Source: Amphimedon queenslandica (taxonomy: Eukaryota; Porifera; Demospongiae; Haplosclerida; Niphatidae). Taken from it: a DNA stretch of 64,000 nucleotides. The translations under genes and the position numbers were made by a program. Below are positions 58,500 to 64,000 of the stretch, in pieces; position 1 is the first letter of the stretch; every line of letters begins with the position of its first letter. The notes under the pieces are model-generated. The model worked only from the letters and a program-made list of their open reading frames with translations, was not told where the DNA came from and ran no database searches. The stretch lies in NCBI RefSeq assembly GCF_000090795.2, contig NW_003546330.1, forward strand, positions 182,638 through 246,637. The letters are read 5' to 3'.

Positions 58500-59955
58500 A
58501 TGCAAAGAACCACTCGGGTACTGGTAGTTGTTGCTGTGTCTTTCTTGTTTCTCATTGGCGGGTATTGGTTCCTTTTCACTGGTGATCCTGTAGGAAGAAA
58601 TAAAGAAAATACTTTTAGTCTACCATCTACCTTCACTCCTAGCGGGCAGACTGAGGCCCCCAGCGGATCAACCTCAGCTGCTACTCTTGGCAATGAACCT
58701 CCTCAGTCCGTTCCTCACCCTTTCACTCATCCAGCCAACAGAAAAGACTTGTGGGTGGACGTATCTCAAAATGAAGACACTCTTGTAAGCAAAGACAACT
58801 GATAATAATAATCTCAAATCTTTCCCTCCACTACAGATAAGAAGAATGGCTTACATTGATGACAGGTTTCCCAGTGATGGCCCATTCCTAGTTCTTATAT
58901 TAATGCACAATGAAAAAAAGAAGAAACCATCTTTATTTGCTAAGATAAACTACAAAGACATTCCCTCAATATGTCTCCCTCTTGAGTACTGGCTCCAAAG
59001 TGGCCATCTTGATCTAAACCACAACCTACCTGAGGTATACGTGAATCGTGTCCTCCGTACCAAAGGACAGCTACGAGACGAGGCCCCCTCCAGTGTACAG
59101 GTTACCAGTGACCATAAGTGCAACTCTGGTCTATCGGTCAGTATACCCGTACGATGGAATAGTAGAGAGGTATCGTCCAAAAGTGTGCAAAGGGTGAAAT
59201 ATGGAGTGTGCATTCATAAAGCATTGTTTGGTATCAGTGATCCTCAGATGTTAGTTGATTGGGTTGAAATACACAAGGCACTAGGCATTCAGAAGATGTT
59301 AGTGTATTTGGAAAATGTATCAGAGTCAATTCCAGAGGCCGTGGGTCGCTATGTGAGAGATGGGACATTGGATCTGTTTGACTGGCACCTAAACAAGAGA
59401 ACGAGGGACTTTGGACAATCCGGAGTGATGACAGAGTGTCACTACCACTTCCTATACAATGCTGAATATGTAGCTACTTATGATTTGGATGAAATAGTAA
59501 TATCTTCTGAACACAAGACATGGGATGACATGTTTAATGAATTATCCAAGAAACACTCTGATTTTAACAAGATAGGTACCTTTCTTTTATACGGCCTCAG
59601 GTGGCATACTAACTTCAACGAATCTCAACATTTCTCTGGACACGAGAAACTCTGTCCTAAAGTAAAAATTCCTTTTTATTTTAAGAAAACCTTGAGAGAA
59701 AATAAAGCTTGGGATCATCCAAAGGTCATAATAAAGCCAGTCCTGACGAGACTAGTCCAGGTTCATGGTGCAAACACTGTGAGAGGAGCCAGGGGCATCA
59801 AACTACCATCTGAGAGTGTAGCCTGTCACCATTATAGGGGAGAGAAGGAAGGGAAAGACCATGTATGGGAGAATGCTCATTTCAGTGATGTGATGAAGAA
59901 ATATGAAGAATTAGTTGTGAAGGAAGTTAAAAAAACAATGTGTTCTTCACAATAA
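58500..59955 (+). CDS. GT92 (DUF23) family glycosyltransferase, type II membrane protein
   Basis: Two exons, 58500-58784 and 58837-59955; 467 aa. Short cytoplasmic tail, signal anchor (LVVVAVSFLFLIGGYWFLF), Ser/Pro stem, then a GT92-like domain: YGVCIHKALFGISDPQMLVD, WVEIHKALGIQKMLVYLENV, ECHYHFLYNAEYVATYDLDE with ATYDLDE as the metal-binding DxD-like site, and ESVACHHYRG near the end. C. elegans GALT-1 and relatives in this family add beta-1,4-galactose to core fucose of N-glycans; the substrate here is inferred only by family. The nearby gene at 18-20 kb is a different glycosyltransferase type, so they are not duplicates. Confidence 0.88.
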
Positions 59956-60408
59956 TAATAATATTAATAATAATAATAATAATATCCAATTTTAGTACAT
60001 AATTGATAAAGAGTATCCTACTAATCTACTACAGTAATGATAATAAAAAGTAACCATAATCACAAAAATAAGTCAAATAATAATAATTTTGGTTTGCTTT
60101 TATTTCCTATTAATTTGGGTATTAGTTACTAATCATAATCTGGTAAACTCAGCATCAGAACTACTGTTAATTCAATTAATTGTGTTATTGAAATTAAAAA
60201 TCAAAAAAGAGTTAATTAATAGTCAATAATAATTAGATTAATAATTAAATGTAAACACTCAAATGTAATGATAACACAATGACTGTAAGTTAATTAATAA
60301 AATGAAATAATTAATTAAACAAAATGATAGAAAAGTTGATCATAAGATATCAATGATTAATTAACTATTAATAACACTCAATTAATTATATCAAGTGGGT
60401 GTGGTCAA
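59956..60408. other. Convergent intergenic region, 453 bp
   Basis: Very AT-rich (TAATTAA runs) between the GT92 stop and the SHOC2 stop. It should hold both polyadenylation sites; no coding signal. Confidence 0.55.
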
Positions 60409-61045
60409 TCACCTCAGCCCGCGATAAGGACCTTGAAACTTGAGATGCTACATAAAAGAATATTGTAATCTGATTGGTCGATTGAACGTACCTGTATAAT
60501 AGCAGAAGGGCCTCCGTCCACAACATGAGGAGGGAGTCTGCTTAGGGGACAACCTTCAACGGACATGAGGGCTAGTCTCTTGCAAAGGGCTAGCTCGTAA
60601 GGGAGGAACTGAAGGTTGGGGTTATCGTTGAGATAGAGTTCCTCAAGGTTCTCTAAGGTCCCTATCTCTGCCGGTATCTCAAGGAGGTTGTTCTCTCCGG
60701 CACTGAGGTGCTTCAGATTAACCAATAGACTATAATAAAAGAAGGTGTACACATAACATAACGTATTGAACAGGTGCTAGAGGAAAAGGAGAAGGTGCTA
60801 AGGTACATCACTTACCCCAGGCCTCGTGGCAGATTAGTAATCCTGTTCGACTGAACATTTAACTTAGTCAGTTCCCTCAGGTAACCTAATGAAAGAATCG
60901 TTAACAATAATAATAATAATAAATTAATGATGATGTACTTATTTCTGTTGCCAGATATTCCAGTTTATTCCCTTCAAGATCAAGTTCCTTCAAGTTACGC
61001 AAAGCTGATATTCCTTTAGGCAGCGTCTGTAGTGGGAGGAGCCAC

Positions 61046-61095
<50 letters not shown>

Positions 61096-61472
61096 ATGAA
61101 TAGACTCACCCTAATGGTGTTATTGGCCAGTACTAGTATTTCTAATCTTGTCAGTTCCTGAATCTCCTCAGGTATTGAAGACAACTGATTGGTCCCAAGA
61201 TTAAGCTCAGTCAATGTCACCCAAGTACCAAAATCTATAAATATAAATATACTGATACACCTGCTTCTATTATTAGTAACATTGTTCTATTATTAGTAAC
61301 AGTTGTTACCTAGTGGCAGTGTAGTTATTTGATTGTCTCTCAGACTAAGCTGAGTCTAAAGAGGAGAGGGTGTGGTCAAGAGGAATGGAGCATTAATAAC
61401 TAACCAGTTCAGTTGCTTGAGAGAATATTCCAAGAGGAACTTTAGTGATATGATTATGTTCAATCATTAGTG

Positions 61473-61512
<40 letters not shown>

Positions 61513-63539
61513 GTTAATTATGTAGAATGTAACAAGTTGATACTGTATAGCATCATCATCTTTTAGACCTCCTGAGAGGTTAGTGTGTGGGTGGATAGAC
61601 TCACATTAACACTGACAAGATGGGAGGGATCTGATATAGGGAAACTGGTGAAACTGTTCCTGCTTAACTGGATATTGGACATCTTGGTGACAGATCCAAA
61701 CAACTGATCCTACAAACAAACAAACAAATAAATAAACAAAGAGATAAACACAAACAGGAAGTGATGTCAGTGTGTTGGACTCTAGCCCTATCTCATTGAG
61801 TTCAGTGCAGCTACATAAAGATGGAGGGAGTTCAGAGAGCTGGTTATACTGGAGCCCTAGCCTCTTGAGGGACTTCAAGTTGCCAATAGCAACAGGTAAC
61901 TCTGTTAGGTCATTGTGTTGCAGTTGAAGGAATGAGAGCTGACTGCAGTTAGCAATCTCTATCAATAATAATAATAATAATATAAGGCCCCACCCACTAG
62001 TTAATTACCGTCAGGTAGACTCTCCAAATGATTGTGAGAGACATCAAGAGCAGTGAGCCTGGTTAAGGAGCCAATAGTTGAGGGCAAATCACGAATCTTG
62101 TTTTCACGTAAAATCAAAGAAGTCAAATTCTATAAAATAAATAAATAAATAAAGTAAAATAAAAAACACTTACCCTTAAATTCCCAATTGCAGGATTAAC
62201 AGAAACTATTTTATTAAACCTCAAGTAGAGGGTCTGTAACGATGCCAGCTCACAGACCACAGGAGGGACTTCTCTCAGCTTATTGTGACGTAAATCAAGA
62301 ACTGATAGACTAACACACTGCTTTAGCTCATCTAATGAACACATTAATTAACTGACCACACCCACCAATAGCTCACTAGGTAGATCAGTCAACATGTTCT
62401 CATTCAATGCCAGTTTCCTTAACTTCTTTAAATTCCCAACCTCAGGCGGGAGGGTTGATACACGGTTGCCATAGAGATACAGTTCCTCTATGAACGAGAC
62501 CTGAGGGGAAGCAATCAATCAATCAATTAATTAATTAATTAATTAATTAATATACCCACCTCTTTTATATTACCAGGAAGAACAGCTATCTATAATTAAT
62601 TAATATAATTAATTAATTATTATTGATAATAATTAGCTCACATCAGATTTTGAGAGATCTAAGATGATGGACTTTTCTTCTTTGCATTTGCTGATCTTCT
62701 TCTTAATGTCCTAGAGTAGCAATAGGTAGGTGTGGCTCAGTGGGTGTGGTTTACTGCAGTTGGTGCTTGAACTGATTTCTTGTCCTTTCCCTTGACTCCA
62801 CCCGGTTTAGGTTTCTCACCTTCTCCTTCCGGAACCATCAAAGTAACACCTTTCTGTAAACAACAACAACAAGAAGTAAACAACAACAAGAGCAACAGTG
62901 GACTCACTCCTTTCTTTGCTTTGCTTTTCTTTTTTTCAATACTTGGAGATGATGTGTCAAACCGAACACCTACAACAGTAATCAGTATACTGTTAGTAAT
63001 CTTTGCTAATATAGTAATCTCTAGTAAACTAACAAGTTGTTGTTGCCAATAATAATAATCAAACACATTATTATTAATTAACCATCATCACCACATATTC
63101 CCTTGTCTTACCTCCTCCTCCTCCTCCATCATCTTCATCGGCAAACCTTGGTTTCCTCTCCTTCCTCTCTGGTACTGGTTGGTCGCTTGGTTCATCGGCA
63201 AACCTCGGCTTCCTACGAGGCTCCTCTCCAGATTCCTCTGAGAATGAGACTCCTCCCCCTGTCCCGCCCCCTCCTATTCGTACTGGCTCTTCTTCCAGTT
63301 CCCTGTCAAATGATTGATCCTCCTCCTCCTCTCCTTTGAACGCTCCCTTCAGCTTCTGCTTTATCTTATCCATCACACACTACAAGGAACAATGATAATG
63401 AATGAATGAATGAAGGAAGGAAGGAGAGAGAGAGAGAGAAAGAGAGAGGGGGGGGAGATCACACCTGGTGCAGTCTTCTCTTGATCTCTTCTTTGGATGG
63501 AAAATATTTCCCACAATTTTTCTTACAATTAGAGTACAT
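60409..63539 (-). CDS. SHOC2: SHOC2 leucine-rich repeat scaffold
   Basis: Eighteen exons: 63539-63465, 63379-63112, 62969-62908, 62853-62755, 62710-62642, 62589-62560, 62500-62377, 62331-62174, 62129-62009, 61958-61756, 61709-61605, 61473-61405, 61355-61310, 61234-61110, 61026-60939, 60885-60816, 60729-60492, 60447-60409; about 662 aa. A disordered acidic/Gly/Lys N-terminus (with twice-repeated RKPRFADE) precedes about 20 LRRs: [32 protein letters not shown], and [20 protein letters not shown] identical in style to human SHOC2. It ends [18 protein letters not shown] then [11 protein letters not shown], matching human FLKMQGPYRAMV. SHOC2 assembles with MRAS and PP1C to dephosphorylate RAF. PPP1R2, a PP1 regulator, is also in this window. 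Exon 1 adds 25 residues absent from human SHOC2; if it is non-coding, translation would start at 63373. Confidence 0.92.
61048..61093 (-). repeat. (TTA)n (sense) in SHOC2 intron
   Basis: AAT on plus, TTA in gene sense, about 20 bp upstream of the acceptor at 61027. Confidence 0.92.
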
Positions 63540-63605
63540 ACTGTAAAAACATTTCCCATCCTTTTAAATAGAGTAGATTACTATTTTAAAATCTAATACG
63601 GTCTA
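63540..63605. promoter_or_regulatory. Bidirectional promoter, SHOC2/CMC2
   Basis: 66 bp between the divergent ATGs, if the upstream SHOC2 start is right. AT-rich, with TTTTAAATA-like words near 63563. Confidence 0.5.
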
Positions 63606-63830
63606 ATGCATCCTCCATTGGACGGTCACTTGCACTCCCTGGACTGTCGTGCTGTCATTGAGGAACTGCTCAAGTGTCACAAGGAGAATCCGTTGAGGAA
63701 GTACCTGGGGGTCTGTAACCAGCTCAAGAGAGACTTGAACAAGTGCCTCCAGGAGGAATACTTGGAAAGAAGACAAAGGAACTGGGAGGAGTCTCAGAGG
63801 CTCAAGGAAGCAGCAAGGAATATAAAGTGA
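63606..63830 (+). CDS. CMC2: COX assembly mitochondrial protein 2 (CMC2), twin CX9C
   Basis: A single visible exon, 74 aa, beginning MHPPLDGHLHSLDC (human MHPDLSPHLHTEEC). Twin CX9C motifs are intact: CRAVIEELLKC and CNQLKRDLNKC, the disulfide-linked helical hairpin imported by Mia40 into the mitochondrial intermembrane space. CMC2 supports cytochrome c oxidase biogenesis. The end AATATAAA|GTGAGAG contains a donor-like site, so an additional 3' exon is possible; the in-frame TGA at 63828-63830 gives a normal family length without it. Confidence 0.92.
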   Translation: MHPPLDGHLHSLDCRAVIEELLKCHKENPLRKYLGVCNQLKRDLNKCLQEEYLERRQRNWEESQRLKEAARNIK

Positions 63831-63904
63831 GAGTTGGGCGTGGTTTTGTACCATACGGACGTACATGAATATGCACGATTACTGTACATGTAATGTTACA
63901 GGTA

Positions 63905-64000
63905 ATGTCGGAGAGAAAAATCCTTAACGAGAGTATGGGAGTGGGTGTGTCAGTGGGTGGAGCTTCATTAGAGAGTATTGGTATCCAGTTACAAAGCAGC
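63905..64000 (+). CDS. Start of an unidentified gene (5' end only)
   Basis: An ATG at 63905 opens a frame uninterrupted to the window edge (MSERKILNESMGVGVSVGGA). It lies 74 bp after the CMC2 stop, on the same strand. I do not recognise the family from 32 residues. TTACAG|G just upstream could instead be a splice acceptor for a CMC2 3' exon. Confidence 0.4.
   Translation, partial: MSERKILNESMGVGVSVGGASLESIGIQLQSS

Overview
This window looks like nuclear DNA from a demosponge, most likely Amphimedon queenslandica or a close relative. I infer this from dense multi-exon animal genes with very short introns (often 40-60 nt), AT-rich trinucleotide repeats in introns, frequent ACATGTAC-type motifs, and proteins that are clearly animal but divergent (VCPIP1, Beclin 1, RING2, Fringe-like, GABA-B-like, SHOC2, RASEF-like). 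I saw no bacterial genes, retroviral or LTR elements, Polintons, CRISPR arrays or recognisable tRNA/rRNA genes. All gene models were spliced by hand from GT-AG (rarely GC-AG) sites and reading-frame continuity. All but one give a whole number of codons; Fringe-like gene 1 is one base short.

Layout: 1-2650 (-) partial CAP + IPT/TIG protein; 4382-5581 (-) MOB3; 5992-7113 (-) PPP1R2; 7360-14224 (+) VCPIP1/VCIP135 OTU deubiquitinase; 14489-16321 (+) secreted laminin-G-like protein; 16536-17987 (-) RSPH14; 18143-19936 (-) epimerase-like + glycosyltransferase type II membrane protein; 20274-24131 (-) Tuba/DNMBP-like RhoGEF; 24450-25170 (-) ATP synthase c subunit; 25424-33342 (+) three tandem Fringe-like glycosyltransferases; 33460-35143 (+) VPS26; 35306-36599 (+) Beclin 1; 36821-39911 (+) RING1/RING2; 40076-45475 (+) GABA-B-like class C GPCR; 45707-46194 (-) RPL32; 46507-50478 (-) RUNDC1; 50562-52907 (+) MFAP1; 53079-56697 (+) EF-hand/coiled-coil/Rab GTPase; 56922-58258 (+) ankyrin-repeat protein; 58500-59955 (+) GT92-like glycosyltransferase; 60409-63539 (-) SHOC2; 63606-63830 (+) CMC2; 63905->64000 (+) start of another gene.

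The genes form no single pathway; this is ordinary gene-dense chromosome. Loose themes are membrane trafficking/autophagy (VCPIP1, VPS26, Beclin 1, RASEF-like, DNMBP-like) and Golgi glycosylation (five type II glycosyltransferase-like genes). Several neighbours are head-to-head and probably share promoters: PPP1R2/VCPIP1, ATP5MC/Fringe-like 1, RUNDC1/MFAP1 (83 bp between start codons), SHOC2/CMC2 (66 bp).

The most unusual content is (a) a CAP domain spliced in frame to a fibrocystin-like IPT/TIG region; (b) an epimerase-like/glycosyltransferase fusion; (c) a Fringe-like tandem family with a shared GC-AG intron; (d) a ~177-bp satellite-like repeat in introns of at least six genes, forming a 3-unit higher-order array in the GABA-B-like gene; (e) (TTA)n runs repeatedly placed just upstream of splice acceptors on both strands; (f) a tandemly multiplied splice acceptor and an assembly duplication around a 10-N gap in the RING2 gene; (g) three MITE candidates.
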